NCBI GenBank assembly: GCA_016218815.1
Contig: JACRCX010000107.1
Span: 1-64,000 of the forward strand
Length of the DNA stretch: 64,000 nucleotides
Direction: 5' to 3'
Source of the DNA: Deltaproteobacteria bacterium
GTDB taxonomy: Bacteria; Myxococcota_A; Polyangia; DRWM01; JAAZOP01
Part shown: in pieces, positions 21,023-29,326 of the stretch
Layout of the letters: each line of letters opens with the position of its first letter
How positions within the stretch are numbered: position 1 is the stretch's first letter
Position numbers and translations under genes: made by a program
Notes under the pieces: generated by a model
What the model was told of the DNA's origin: nothing
The model's database searches: none
The model's input: only the letters and a program-made list of their open reading frames with translations

Positions 21023-21068
21023 GTTCTGCGGCGTCGTTTGCGGGCGTTCTGCGGCGTCGTTTGCGGGC
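21023..21068. repeat. perfect 23-base tandem duplication
   Basis: Two adjacent identical copies of a 23-base unit beginning GTTCTGCGGCGTCG, in the gap between two convergent genes. A recent duplication; no function evident. Confidence 0.75.
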
Positions 21069-21146
21069 TCGGTCGATGATGAACCGTCACACCGATCGCG
21101 ACGCCCCGGACCATCGCCGGATCGCGTCACCCCACGGCTGCTCGGA

Positions 21147-21422
21147 TCACCCGTTTCGTGAAGGAGGGCCGTCGCCGTCTCGGCCGAGTTTCTCGTGGAT
21201 CCAGAGCGCCACGAGAGCGGAGGGCGGAATCCCTCGACGCCGGGCAAGCCGCTTGAGTAGAGCCGCCGTGCGCTGGTCAATCCGAACCGGCAACGCGAGC
21301 CGCCTCGGACGCACCGCATCCAATCGAACCTCCGTCAGCTCTTCCTGATCGAGATCCTCGACGTCGTGTCGAGCCCAGAACTCGTGCTCTTCGTCTTCGG
21401 ACCGGAACTTGGGCAGCTTCAT
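21147..21422 (-). CDS. ribbon-helix-helix protein, CopG/BrnA antitoxin-like, without toxin
   Basis: 91 residues. MKLPKFRSEDEEHEFW at the start matches the CopG-antitoxin/BrnA-type family (PF12441-like), and LALPVRIDQRTAALLKRLARRRGIPPSALVALWIHEKL is a ribbon-helix-helix DNA-binding segment. In toxin-antitoxin pairs a BrnT-like toxin precedes it; here the gene upstream is instead a double radical SAM enzyme whose stop overlaps this start (ATGA, 21422-21419), and no toxin gene is seen. It may have become the operon's regulator, or be a solitary antitoxin. Confidence 0.75.
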   Translation of the reverse strand: MKLPKFRSEDEEHEFWARHDVEDLDQEELTEVRLDAVRPRRLALPVRIDQRTAALLKRLARRRGIPPSALVALWIHEKLGRDGDGPPSRNG

Positions 21423-23764
21423 GACGTTCCTCCCGCCAGCCCCGCGAACCGCGGATCCGGCCGGACGCCGTCGCGCAGGAGGCGTTTCCAGATGCCGCCG
21501 CACGCCACGCGCTCCGTGCAGCCGTCGCATTCGGGGACGTAGTCCGACAGCCGCGCCAGCATGCGGCCGAAGTTCACGCGCGAGCCGTGAGCGAAGATCA
21601 TTTCCGTGGACCGCTTGGAGCCCGTGAACTCGACCCGGCCCTCCAGCCGCGGCGCCAGGCACGGCGCCAGATTGTGCACCGCGAGTCGCGCCGGGCCCGC
21701 GGCCGACACCGCGCGGGCGATCGCACGGCGCAAGGGGGCGAGGGGCGGGAGGCGGAAGTCCGCGCGCGCCGCCAGTCCGAGCGGCACGGGGAACAGCAGG
21801 TTGACCGCCGTGCAGCCCAGCCGGGAGAGCAGGCGCACCGTCCCGGCCGTGGCGTCCAGGTTCTGCGGCACGAGCACGACGTTGCCGAACAGCTCCAGTC
21901 CCGTCGCACGCAGGTTCCCGATCCCCCGCACGGCCTCGGCGAAGCTCCCCGGCGTGCCGGTGAGGGTGTCGTGCAGCTCCGGCCCTTCGCCCAGGAGGGT
22001 GACGGCGGCGGCGTCCAGGCCGGCGGCGCGCAGGTCGCGGGCCAGGGCCGGGTAGGCGGCCATCCGGGCGTTGGTCACCAGCGTCACCCGCTCGAGGCCC
22101 GCCGCCTTCGCCGCGCCGATCAGCCGCGGCAGCTCGCGGTAGAGCGTCGGCTCGCCGCCGTCGATGTCGAGCTGGCGGGCGCCGCGCTTCCTCGCGTCGC
22201 GCAGGAGGGACACGATGCGCCGCTCCGGCGCGTCCCGCTTCGGCATCGTGTCGGTGCAGCAGAAGACGCAGCGGCTGTTGCAGCGGTACGAAGGCGCCAG
22301 GAGCACCTTGCGATGCCGCGCCTGCTCCAGGCGCCTGGCCAGCGCGTCGGCGAAGCGCCGCAGATCGCGCGGCCCGAAGGACGGCGTCCGCAAGACGCTG
22401 CGGCCGGTGAACAGCGCGCCGACCTCCAGCTCGGCCGTGTCCCTGCGCATCGCGCCGGACGCCCTCGCCTCCCGGTACAACGGCGTGCCGGGCACCGGCG
22501 TGGCGAACTGCAGGCGCGGCTCGGCCCCGAACGACTCGAACAGCGTCGCCGCGAGCTCCAGCGTGCGGTTGATCTGCGGGCGGGTCTCTCGCGGGAACCC
22601 GATCACGAAGTGCACGCGCGGCGGCATCCCATGCCGCGCGAACAGGCCGGCGGCGCGGACGACGGCCGACGGCTCGAGGCCCTTGTGGATGATGCGGGAC
22701 ACGACGACCGGGTCGCCGGACTCCGCCGACAGCGACGGGGCCGCGACGCCGGCCCGGGCCATGGAGCGCACCGCCGGCTCGGAAAGCCGATCGGCCCGGA
22801 AGCCGTTGGGCGCCTCCCACGCCGTTCCGGCGGCGGCCAGCCCCCGCGCGATGGTCTCGAAGCGCCGCCGCCCGGCGTTGATGCAATCGTCCATGAAGAA
22901 GAAGCGTTCGACGCCCCACTTGCGCCGCAACGCCGCGACCTGCCGCAGCACGGCGCCGGCCGAGCAGGCGCGCCAGCGGTGGCCGAACCCCGTGGCGCAG
23001 AACACGCAGCGGAACGGGCACCCGCGGCTGGTCACCAGCGGCAGGAAACGCCCGCCTTGCGGCACTTCGTGGATCAGATCCCGGCTCGCACCCTCGAGCT
23101 GCAGCCGGAAGTACAGCTCCAGGTCCAGCAGATGGAAGGCCGGAACCAGGTCGTCCAGATCTTCGGCGAGCGGACCGTGGACGGGGCCGCGACGGATCCC
23201 GCCCTTGGCGCGCCAGACGGCGCGCGGCAGGCCTTCGAACGGCCGGCGACCCGCCAGCGCCGCCAGCAGCCCAGGCAGCGCCGACTCGCCCTCTCCCAGA
23301 CACACGGCGTCGAGGCGAGGGGCGCGGCGCAGCACCTCGGCCGCGTCGTACGGGATGTAGTCCAGTCCGCCGACGTACGTGTCGCCCAGGACCAGCGCGG
23401 CCCGGGGGTGGCGCCGCGCCAGCGCCGCCAACAGCTCCGGGATCCGCGTGCGCGCGAGCCGGCCGGGGTGGGCGAACATCGAGGCGCCGACGACGATCAC
23501 GTCGGGCGCGGAACGCACTTCCTCGGCAACCTGCCGCGGCTCGGCCCCCACGGCGATGCCGCGCGGACCGACGGTGATCGGGAGGCGGCGCCCCGTCCCG
23601 AGGAACGCGTCCACCACCTGGACCCGCGCGCCCAGGCGCTCGACCTGGCCGGCGGCGTACAGGAGCCCGAGCGACGCGAACGTCGGGTAGTTGACGAACT
23701 TCGGCGGCAGGACGATCGGCGGGTGGACGAACGCGACCGAGATGCCGTCCAGCCCGGTTGCCAT
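21419..23764 (-). CDS. tandem (double) radical SAM protein with B12-binding-type N-terminus
   Basis: 781 residues with two complete radical SAM domains. Residues 1-200: cobalamin-binding-like fold (VAFVHPPIVLPPKFVNYPTF, VVGASMFAHPG, AALVLGDTYVGGLDYIPYDA, VCLGEGES). Domain 1: CPFRCVFC at Cys249/253/256, FFMDDCIN, LSAESGDP, HFVIGFPRET. Domain 2: CNSRCVFC at Cys495/499/502, LDIDGGEPTLY, LVTNARM, VVLVPQNL, and a C-terminal CDGCTERVACGG cysteine group. Domain 1 resembles class-B enzymes, domain 2 MoaA/SPASM-like ones, so this is a fusion of two different types. It lies 18 bases after the HxsB-type gene. A paralogue is at 26102. No characterised homologue is known to me. Confidence 0.85.
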   Translation of the reverse strand: MATGLDGISVAFVHPPIVLPPKFVNYPTFASLGLLYAAGQVERLGARVQVVDAFLGTGRRLPITVGPRGIAVGAEPRQVAEEVRSAPDVIVVGASMFAHPGRLARTRIPELLAALARRHPRAALVLGDTYVGGLDYIPYDAAEVLRRAPRLDAVCLGEGESALPGLLAALAGRRPFEGLPRAVWRAKGGIRRGPVHGPLAEDLDDLVPAFHLLDLELYFRLQLEGASRDLIHEVPQGGRFLPLVTSRGCPFRCVFCATGFGHRWRACSAGAVLRQVAALRRKWGVERFFFMDDCINAGRRRFETIARGLAAAGTAWEAPNGFRADRLSEPAVRSMARAGVAAPSLSAESGDPVVVSRIIHKGLEPSAVVRAAGLFARHGMPPRVHFVIGFPRETRPQINRTLELAATLFESFGAEPRLQFATPVPGTPLYREARASGAMRRDTAELEVGALFTGRSVLRTPSFGPRDLRRFADALARRLEQARHRKVLLAPSYRCNSRCVFCCTDTMPKRDAPERRIVSLLRDARKRGARQLDIDGGEPTLYRELPRLIGAAKAAGLERVTLVTNARMAAYPALARDLRAAGLDAAAVTLLGEGPELHDTLTGTPGSFAEAVRGIGNLRATGLELFGNVVLVPQNLDATAGTVRLLSRLGCTAVNLLFPVPLGLAARADFRLPPLAPLRRAIARAVSAAGPARLAVHNLAPCLAPRLEGRVEFTGSKRSTEMIFAHGSRVNFGRMLARLSDYVPECDGCTERVACGGIWKRLLRDGVRPDPRFAGLAGGTS

Positions 23765-23782
23765 GCCCGTTCCGTGACGGTC

Positions 23783-25330
23783 TCAGCGCTTGGCCGAGCG
23801 CCGGCGGACCGTCCTGGACTTCCCGCGCGGAGCCGCCCCCGGCACCTCGACGTTGCGTCCCTGGTAGACGCTCGAGCGGTCGCGGGACTCCGTCCAGCGC
23901 AGCAGCAGCTCCTCCATCCCGGGCTCGGAGAGCCGGCGGAACAGGTGGTCGAACATCCCCATCTGGATGCGGCAGCGGTCGTTGCCCGGGCAGCGCGCGA
24001 CGAGATCGCCCTGCTCGACGTAGTTGTACACCGGGCAGACGCCGCAGTACGGCGCGTACGCGCAGTCGGCGCAGCCGGGCAGGCACTCCAGGCACGAGGC
24101 GACGCAGAGCGACTGGACGCCGGGATGGGCGGCGATTTCGGCGTACGAGTTCTTGTGCACGTCGCCGATGCAGAACAGGTCGTCGCCCATCGCCCCGACC
24201 ATGCGGCCCTCGTCGCAGGTGTAGACCCGGCCGTCGTAGTTGTAGGCGAGCTGTCCGATGCCGGCGCCGCAGGGCGAGCGCAGGTCGGCGTAGTTCGGGT
24301 CCTTGTCGGTCAGGATCCGCGTGAGCATGAGCGAGGCCATCTTCTCCATCATCTCGACGCCCTGCCGGTTCAGCTCGATGATGTAGTCGAGGGCCTCCAG
24401 GTAGAACCGGAGGAACTCGTCGGCGGTGTAGCCCTCGCGCTGCCAGATCCGCTTGCCCATGCCGAAGGGGTTGAGCGGGCGGAGGTGGATGACCTTCTGG
24501 CCCAGCTTCACGTACTGGTCGACGATCGCCTTGGGCTGCGAGAGCGAGCTGCGGGAGACCGTGACGAGCGCATTGACGTAGGCCAGGCCCGGGTCGAGCT
24601 TCCGCTTGCGATAGGCGGCGGCGAACGCCTTCATCGTGCGCAGGGTGCGGGTGAGGCTGTGGCCGCCGGTCAAGCGGCGGTTGTGGTCGTGCAGCGCGGC
24701 GGGGCCGTCGATCGAGGTGCAGACCATGACGCCGTTGTCGACGAGGAAGTCGAGCTGCGACGCGTCGAGGGTGGTGAGGTTGCTGACGAGGCTGAACCAG
24801 AGGTTGCGTTCGCCGGAAGCGTTCCGGCAGCGCGCCTCCTCGACGACCCAGCGCAGGACGTCGAAGTTCATTCCCGGCTCGCCGCCCTGGAACTCGATCG
24901 TCAGGTCCGGCGACGGGCTCTGGAAGATCACGTCCAGGACGCGTGCCGCCGTCTCGAGGCTCATGTCGTAGCCGGCGCGTCCGGAGGGCTGGCGGCTGGC
25001 ATGGCAGTAGATGCAGCCGTGGTTGCAGCGCAGGGTGAGGATCAGGATGTGCAGTCCGGGTCCAGTGAAGACGTGGTGGCTCCGCTCGCGCACCCGCGCC
25101 GCCAGCTCGGCCTCGGTGTCCTTGCCGCGGATCATCCCCTTCCGGGCCAGCTCCCGCGACGCCCGCTTCCCCGGCGCGAGCCTCCCCGCCATCAGGTCGT
25201 CGAACTCGCCGCGGTCCAGCCACGCGTGGTCGCCGGCGTCGTTGGTCGCCAGGATCCGGCCGTCCAGCTCGCGCCAGCGCAGCGGCACCAGGCGCTTGTT
25301 GCGCACGCTCCCCGCACGTCGGGTCGTCAT
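23783..25330 (-). CDS. hxsB: HxsB-type radical SAM/SPASM peptide maturase
   Basis: 515 residues. Starts with a PqqD-like leader-binding-type region (RWRELDGRILATNDAGDHAWLDRGEFDDLM), then radical SAM motif CNHGCIYCHASRQ at Cys102/106/109, LTIEFQGGEPGMNF, VSNLTTLD, TSIDGPAALHDHNR and, from about residue 320, a SPASM-type region: SPCGAGIGQLAYNYDGRVYTCDEGRM, CLECLPGCADCAYAPYCGVCPV. The order and wording (GPGLHI..TLRCNH, FQGGEP, DEGRM, GCADCAY.PYCG) match the His-Xaa-Ser system maturase HxsB (TIGR03978). HxsB normally works with HxsC on HxsA; neither is visible here. ATG overlaps the stop of the small HxsD-like gene upstream (25330-25327). Confidence 0.8.
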   Translation of the reverse strand: MTTRRAGSVRNKRLVPLRWRELDGRILATNDAGDHAWLDRGEFDDLMAGRLAPGKRASRELARKGMIRGKDTEAELAARVRERSHHVFTGPGLHILILTLRCNHGCIYCHASRQPSGRAGYDMSLETAARVLDVIFQSPSPDLTIEFQGGEPGMNFDVLRWVVEEARCRNASGERNLWFSLVSNLTTLDASQLDFLVDNGVMVCTSIDGPAALHDHNRRLTGGHSLTRTLRTMKAFAAAYRKRKLDPGLAYVNALVTVSRSSLSQPKAIVDQYVKLGQKVIHLRPLNPFGMGKRIWQREGYTADEFLRFYLEALDYIIELNRQGVEMMEKMASLMLTRILTDKDPNYADLRSPCGAGIGQLAYNYDGRVYTCDEGRMVGAMGDDLFCIGDVHKNSYAEIAAHPGVQSLCVASCLECLPGCADCAYAPYCGVCPVYNYVEQGDLVARCPGNDRCRIQMGMFDHLFRRLSEPGMEELLLRWTESRDRSSVYQGRNVEVPGAAPRGKSRTVRRRSAKR

Positions 25331-25587
25331 GGATTCACCAGCAGACAGCTCAAGGCGTAGTTGCCGAACTCGTCGGGCAGCCGCTCGGCCGCGTCCGGGG
25401 ACACCTTGGAGAAACGGACGAGGTGACAGCGGCCCGAGCGGCGCACTTCGATCGCGGCCAGGCCCTCGAACGCCCGGCGCGCCCGCTCGATCGCCGCATC
25501 GCTGTAGACCTCGGCATCCAGCCTCAGCTCGGCCGGCTTGGTACCGCTACTTCTTCGCGCGCTTGGTCGTCTTGCGCTTTTCCCCAT
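25327..25587 (-). CDS. short HxsD-like protein
   Basis: 86 residues. After a basic N-terminus, LRLDAEVYSDAAIERARRAFEGL and DEFGNYALSCLL echo the HxsD pattern (YS..A....A...F, then EF.N.LL), but the protein stops soon after, lacking the usual final helix. Its start lies 41 bases inside the preceding HxsD-like gene and its stop overlaps hxsB. It may be a second, divergent HxsD-type partner, or conceivably the peptide substrate. Similarity is by eye. Confidence 0.6.
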   Translation of the reverse strand: MGKSARRPSARRSSGTKPAELRLDAEVYSDAAIERARRAFEGLAAIEVRRSGRCHLVRFSKVSPDAAERLPDEFGNYALSCLLVNP

Positions 25588-25999
25588 GCTTCTCCTCCCA
25601 GGGCACGGCGATGCCCAGGGGATCCTCGAGGTAGTCCAGGCACGAGGCGTCTTCGGCCGCCGGAGCGGCCGCGACGGCCTCCGCCGGCTCGGCCGAGAGC
25701 AGCGCCCGCCCGACGATCACCGCCCGGAGCTGGTCGGTCCGCTCGGCGACCTGGTGCCGCACGAGCTGGTTCACCAGCTCGTTGTGGAACTCCTCGCCCA
25801 GTCCCAGCAGCACTTCCTCGTCCAGCGGCGACTTGCCCTTGAGTCGCACGGCGAGCCGCCGTCCCGGGCGCCGTTCGAGCTGCACATAGCAGCGCTCCAG
25901 GAAACGGTAGGCGGCGGCGAGCCCGACGGGCCGCGGGAAGACTCCCTCGTCCAGCACCACGTTGACCGCGTTCGCCTGTCGATCGACCTTCGGATCCAT
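25547..25999 (-). CDS. hxsD: HxsD-like His-Xaa-Ser system protein
   Basis: 150 residues. VNVVLDEGVFPRPVGLAAAYRFLERCYVQLER, RLAVRLKGKS, EEFHNELVNQLVRHQVAERTDQLRAVIVGRAL follow the HxsD family pattern (TIGR03976, named for a LLNDYLWRE-type motif): a short strand, a helix with A-x-x-F, then EF.N.LL...R..VA..T..LR. A C-terminal Lys-rich tail (about 115-150) is extra. HxsD is a small partner of unknown function in His-Xaa-Ser peptide modification. First gene of the minus-strand operon 25999-21147, divergent from the double radical SAM gene at 26102. Confidence 0.65.
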   Translation of the reverse strand: MDPKVDRQANAVNVVLDEGVFPRPVGLAAAYRFLERCYVQLERRPGRRLAVRLKGKSPLDEEVLLGLGEEFHNELVNQLVRHQVAERTDQLRAVIVGRALLSAEPAEAVAAAPAAEDASCLDYLEDPLGIAVPWEEKHGEKRKTTKRAKK

Positions 26000-26071
26000 G
26001 TTGCTCGTTCCCTCTCGCTCGCGGACCCGTTCCGTCCGCCGAAAAAGGCAGTTTGTCGGCGGTGCGCCGGG

Positions 26072-26101
26072 TTGTCAAGCGAGGTGGCCGCATGCTATGG
26101 A
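26072..26101 (+). promoter_or_regulatory. weak candidate promoter in divergent region
   Basis: TTGTCA, 18-base spacer, TATGGA directly before the ATG at 26102. If used, the transcript would begin inside the first codons and translation might start at the GTG at 26108. The 102-base gap must also hold the promoter of the hxsD-like operon. Confidence 0.25.
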
Positions 26102-28426
26102 ATGCCAGTGGCCGTCGCCGACAACAGGCCCGCCTCCCCCCACGCCGTCGTTCTCCTCCCGCCGCTGCTCCTGTCGCGCCACTTCGTCGACGACCCGTGG
26201 CTGACGCACCTGGGCGCCTACCAGGCGGCGTCCGTGCTGCTCCGCCGCGGGTGGCGCGTCGAGGTCGTCGACGGCTTCGCTCGCCGCAGCGCCGCGCTCG
26301 TGCGCCGCGGCGAGCGGGCGTGGCTGGGCGAGCCCGCGCGGGACTACCTCCGGCGGCTTCGCGGCCTGCGCGCCGACCTTGTCGTCGTCGCCGGCAGCCC
26401 CTTCCTCACCGTCTCGCCCGGTCGCGGCTGGCTCGCGCGCCTCGTCGTCGCGGTGCCCGCGGCGGCGGGCGTCCTGGCCTACGCCGACATGGTCGTCGGC
26501 GGGATGCACTACGTCGAGTACGACGGCGAGGAGCTGCTGGCGTCCGCCCCGCGGCTCGACCTGGTCCTGCGCTACGAGTGCGAGCCGCTGCTCGAGCGCG
26601 TGGCGGCGGCGGTCGAGGCCGGAACGGCGACGTCGCGGGGAGTCCTGGAGAACCGCGTCCCCTTCCCGCTCGACAAGCTGCCCCTCCCGGCGTGGGAGCG
26701 GATGGACCTGCCGGCGTCCTTCGCCTTCCTGCGGCGCGTGCTGGGGACGCGCTGGCGGCCTGGGCCGTTCCCGCCCGAGCCCGCCGAGACCCTGCCCGTC
26801 GTCACCGCCCGCGGATGCCCGCACGGCTGCGTCTTCTGCTCGAAGAATCCCGGCCTGCCCGAGCCGCGGCGGCAGTACCGCGCGGTGCCCTGGGCGCGCC
26901 TGGAGCGCGCCATCGGGCGCTGGGTGCGCACGATGGGCGTGCGGCGGCTGGTGGTGCTGGACGAGGTGGCGAACCTGCGCGAGGAGCGGTTCGAGGCGCT
27001 GCTGGGGCTGGCGGAGCGGCGCGGGCTGCGGCTGGAGTTTCCCAACGGGCTGCGCGCCGACCGCCTGCGTCAGGAGCACGTCCGCCGGCTCCGCCCGCTG
27101 ACCAGCGCGCTCAAGGTCTCGCTGGAGAGCGCCAGCGGGCGCGTGCAGCGCCACGTCATCGGCAAGAACCTCGAGCCGGCGGCGGTGGAGCGGGTGGCGG
27201 AGTGGTGCGCGGCCGCGGAGCTGCCGCTTTTCGTGCACGGGATCATCGGCATTCCGGGCGAGCGCCGGGGCGAGATCGTGCGGACGGTCCGGGCCCTGGC
27301 CGGGCTGCACCGCCGCCACGGCGCCGTGCCGCTGCTCCAGTTCGCCACGCCCATTCCGGGAACGGCGATGGCGCGGCGCTGCCCGCCCGCGCCCGGCGCG
27401 ATCGCCGATTTGCACGAGGCGTTCCAGCATGGGGGGGTGACGACGAGCGAGTTCGACCCGGCGTTCCTGCGCCAGGCCGCGGACGTCCTGGCCTTGCACG
27501 TGGCCACGGCACGGGAGCGCAAGGTCATCGTCAACCTCACCTACCGCTGCAACAACCACTGCGTGTTCTGCGCCGTGGGCGACCGGCCCGCGCGCGACGC
27601 CCGCACGGCCGACGTCGTCGAGGCGCTGCGGCGCCACCGCGACCGCGGGTTCGACCTGCTGGACATCGACGGCGGCGAGCCGACGCTCGACCCCGAGCTG
27701 CCCGCGGTCGTCTCCGCCGCGCGCGCGATGGGCTACCGCCGGATCACGGTCGCCACCAACGGACGGCTGCTGTCCTATCCCTGGTTCGCCGACGCGCTGG
27801 TGCGCGCGGGCGTCATGGAGGTGCTGGTTTCGCTGCACGCGCCCGAGGCGCCGCTGCAGGAGCGTCTGACGCGGACGGCGGGGAGCTTCGAGCAGACGGT
27901 GGCGGGGATCCGGAACGTGCTCGCGGCGGGCGGCGGCGGCGTCGACGTGGGCGTCAACACCACCGTCGTCCGCGACAACGTGGCGGCGCTGCCCGCGATG
28001 GCGGGATTCCTCGCCGGGCTGGGCGTGGGGCACTGGACGGTCCAGGTGGTCACGCCGTTCGGGCGGGCCCGCGCGGCCCACGTGCCGTCCGCGCGCGCGC
28101 TGCGCGAGAACCTCTCCGCGGTCCTCGACCGCGCCCCCGCCGGCATGCGCATCCAGATCATCAACTGCCCGCCGTGCCTGCTGCCGGGGCACGAGTCCGC
28201 CGCGCTGACGGACTTCGGCAAGGCCGAGCGCGCGATGGTGTTCGTCGGCGAGTCGGGCGTGAACCTCCAGGAGTGGCTGGCGGGCAAGCGGCGCCGCGAC
28301 GCGCGCTGCCGCGACTGCGTGCACGCCGTGCTCTGCCCGGGCTTCTACCGCTTCGAGGGCGAGCGGCGGGGGCCGCGCACCTCGCGCAGCGGCACGAATG
28401 CGGCATCGCCCCGAACGGCGAGGTAG
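26102..28426 (+). CDS. tandem (double) radical SAM protein, paralogue of 21419-23764
   Basis: 774 residues from the ATG at 26102. Residues 1-200 form a cobalamin-binding-like domain (VVLLPPLLLSRHFVDDPW, VVVAGSPFLTVSPG, DMVVGGMHYVEYDGEE, LVLRYECEPLLE). First radical SAM domain: CPHGCVFC at Cys239/243/246, VVLDEVANL, KVSLESASGRVQRHVIGKNLEP, HGIIGIPGE. Second: CNNHCVFC at Cys483/487/490, LDIDGGEPTLD, VATNGRLLSY, LVSLHAPEAP, and C-terminal CRDCVHAVLCPGFY. Domain order equals that of the protein at 21419, also adjacent to the hxs-type genes, so one ancestral fusion probably duplicated. The last 82 bases overlap the convergent gene. Function unknown. Confidence 0.85.
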   Translation: MPVAVADNRPASPHAVVLLPPLLLSRHFVDDPWLTHLGAYQAASVLLRRGWRVEVVDGFARRSAALVRRGERAWLGEPARDYLRRLRGLRADLVVVAGSPFLTVSPGRGWLARLVVAVPAAAGVLAYADMVVGGMHYVEYDGEELLASAPRLDLVLRYECEPLLERVAAAVEAGTATSRGVLENRVPFPLDKLPLPAWERMDLPASFAFLRRVLGTRWRPGPFPPEPAETLPVVTARGCPHGCVFCSKNPGLPEPRRQYRAVPWARLERAIGRWVRTMGVRRLVVLDEVANLREERFEALLGLAERRGLRLEFPNGLRADRLRQEHVRRLRPLTSALKVSLESASGRVQRHVIGKNLEPAAVERVAEWCAAAELPLFVHGIIGIPGERRGEIVRTVRALAGLHRRHGAVPLLQFATPIPGTAMARRCPPAPGAIADLHEAFQHGGVTTSEFDPAFLRQAADVLALHVATARERKVIVNLTYRCNNHCVFCAVGDRPARDARTADVVEALRRHRDRGFDLLDIDGGEPTLDPELPAVVSAARAMGYRRITVATNGRLLSYPWFADALVRAGVMEVLVSLHAPEAPLQERLTRTAGSFEQTVAGIRNVLAAGGGGVDVGVNTTVVRDNVAALPAMAGFLAGLGVGHWTVQVVTPFGRARAAHVPSARALRENLSAVLDRAPAGMRIQIINCPPCLLPGHESAALTDFGKAERAMVFVGESGVNLQEWLAGKRRRDARCRDCVHAVLCPGFYRFEGERRGPRTSRSGTNAASPRTAR

Positions 28427-29277
28427 TCGGCGCGGGGACCCAGGCAGCGGTTCCGCGAGGAGCACGCCGCGCACCCCGGGAGGTACGCGCCGCCCTCCAT
28501 CGGCGTGCGCGCCGCGAGGAACGGCGGCCCGCCCGGAGGCACGACCAGCACGTTCCAGTCGCGCGCATGCCGGTACCGGTCGCGGTAGGCCGGGCGCAGC
28601 ACGCACGGCGGCGTGTGCAGGCTCGACGCCCCGACCCCCAGCTCGGTCGCCGTGTCGAACGCCGCCTCGAGGTGCGGGGCCACCTCGCGCAGGTCGGGGA
28701 GCAGCTCGGTCAGCTCGTCCCCTTCGAGCCCGTGCCGCGAGAAGAGCCGGAAGAGGAATGCTTGGGCCCCCCGTTTCGCGAACTGCTCCACGATCCGCGG
28801 CAAGTGCCGCGCCGAGCGCGTCGTGATCATCACGTCGGCCTCGACCCGCGTTCCCGCCGCCGCCAGGACCCGCACCCCCTCGACCAGGCGCGCGAACGAG
28901 CCCGGCACCTGCGTGATCGCATCGTGCCCGCGGGCATCGACGCCCTTGACGGAGACGGAGACCTCCGTCGCGCCCGCCTCCAGGCACGCGCGGGCGAACG
29001 CCGGGTAGGAGAAGCGCATCCCGTTGGTCTGGATGCGGATGCGGCGGTAGCCGAGCGCGCGGGCGCGGGCGACGAGCGGCACGAGGTCCGGGCGCGCCGT
29101 GGGCTCGCCGCCGCCGAACCACGCGCCGCCGATGCGCCGGCGGCGCCCCTCCTCCAGCCATCCGGCGACGTCCTCGGTGGTCATGCCGGGCGATGGGGGA
29201 AGTCTCCGGCCGGTGCAGACGACGCAGCGGCAGTTGCAGCCGAACCAGGGCAGGATTTCGATCCAGGATGGCGGCAC
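28345..29277 (-). CDS. radical SAM protein
   Basis: 310 residues from a GTG at 29277 with GGAGG about 11 bases upstream; an ATG at 29337 would overlap the divergent gene. Motif CNCRCVVC is very close to the start (Cys14/18/21), with an extra Cys at 16. GGAWFGGGEPTARPD is the GGE motif; IRIQTNGMRFS, VSVSVKGVD follow. C-terminal Cys cluster CAACSSRNRCLG could ligate an auxiliary cluster. Tail-to-tail overlap of 82 bases with the double radical SAM gene. Substrate unknown. Confidence 0.75.
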   Translation of the reverse strand: MPPSWIEILPWFGCNCRCVVCTGRRLPPSPGMTTEDVAGWLEEGRRRRIGGAWFGGGEPTARPDLVPLVARARALGYRRIRIQTNGMRFSYPAFARACLEAGATEVSVSVKGVDARGHDAITQVPGSFARLVEGVRVLAAAGTRVEADVMITTRSARHLPRIVEQFAKRGAQAFLFRLFSRHGLEGDELTELLPDLREVAPHLEAAFDTATELGVGASSLHTPPCVLRPAYRDRYRHARDWNVLVVPPGGPPFLAARTPMEGGAYLPGCAACSSRNRCLGPRADYLAVRGDAAFVPLREVRGPRRSPSKR

Positions 29278-29326
29278 TTCGACGCCCACCTCCGGCCCCC
29301 AGGGGGCATGGTACAGTGAGCCGGCG

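Noticed and set aside
25538-26101. Long in-frame extension before the double radical SAM gene at 26102
   Set aside because: It lies on the strand opposite the HxsD-like gene and shows no motif; the B12-type domain begins right after the ATG at 26102.
21147-28426. Complete HxsABCD system
   Set aside because: No protein with His-Xaa-Ser repeats and no clear HxsC were found on either strand.
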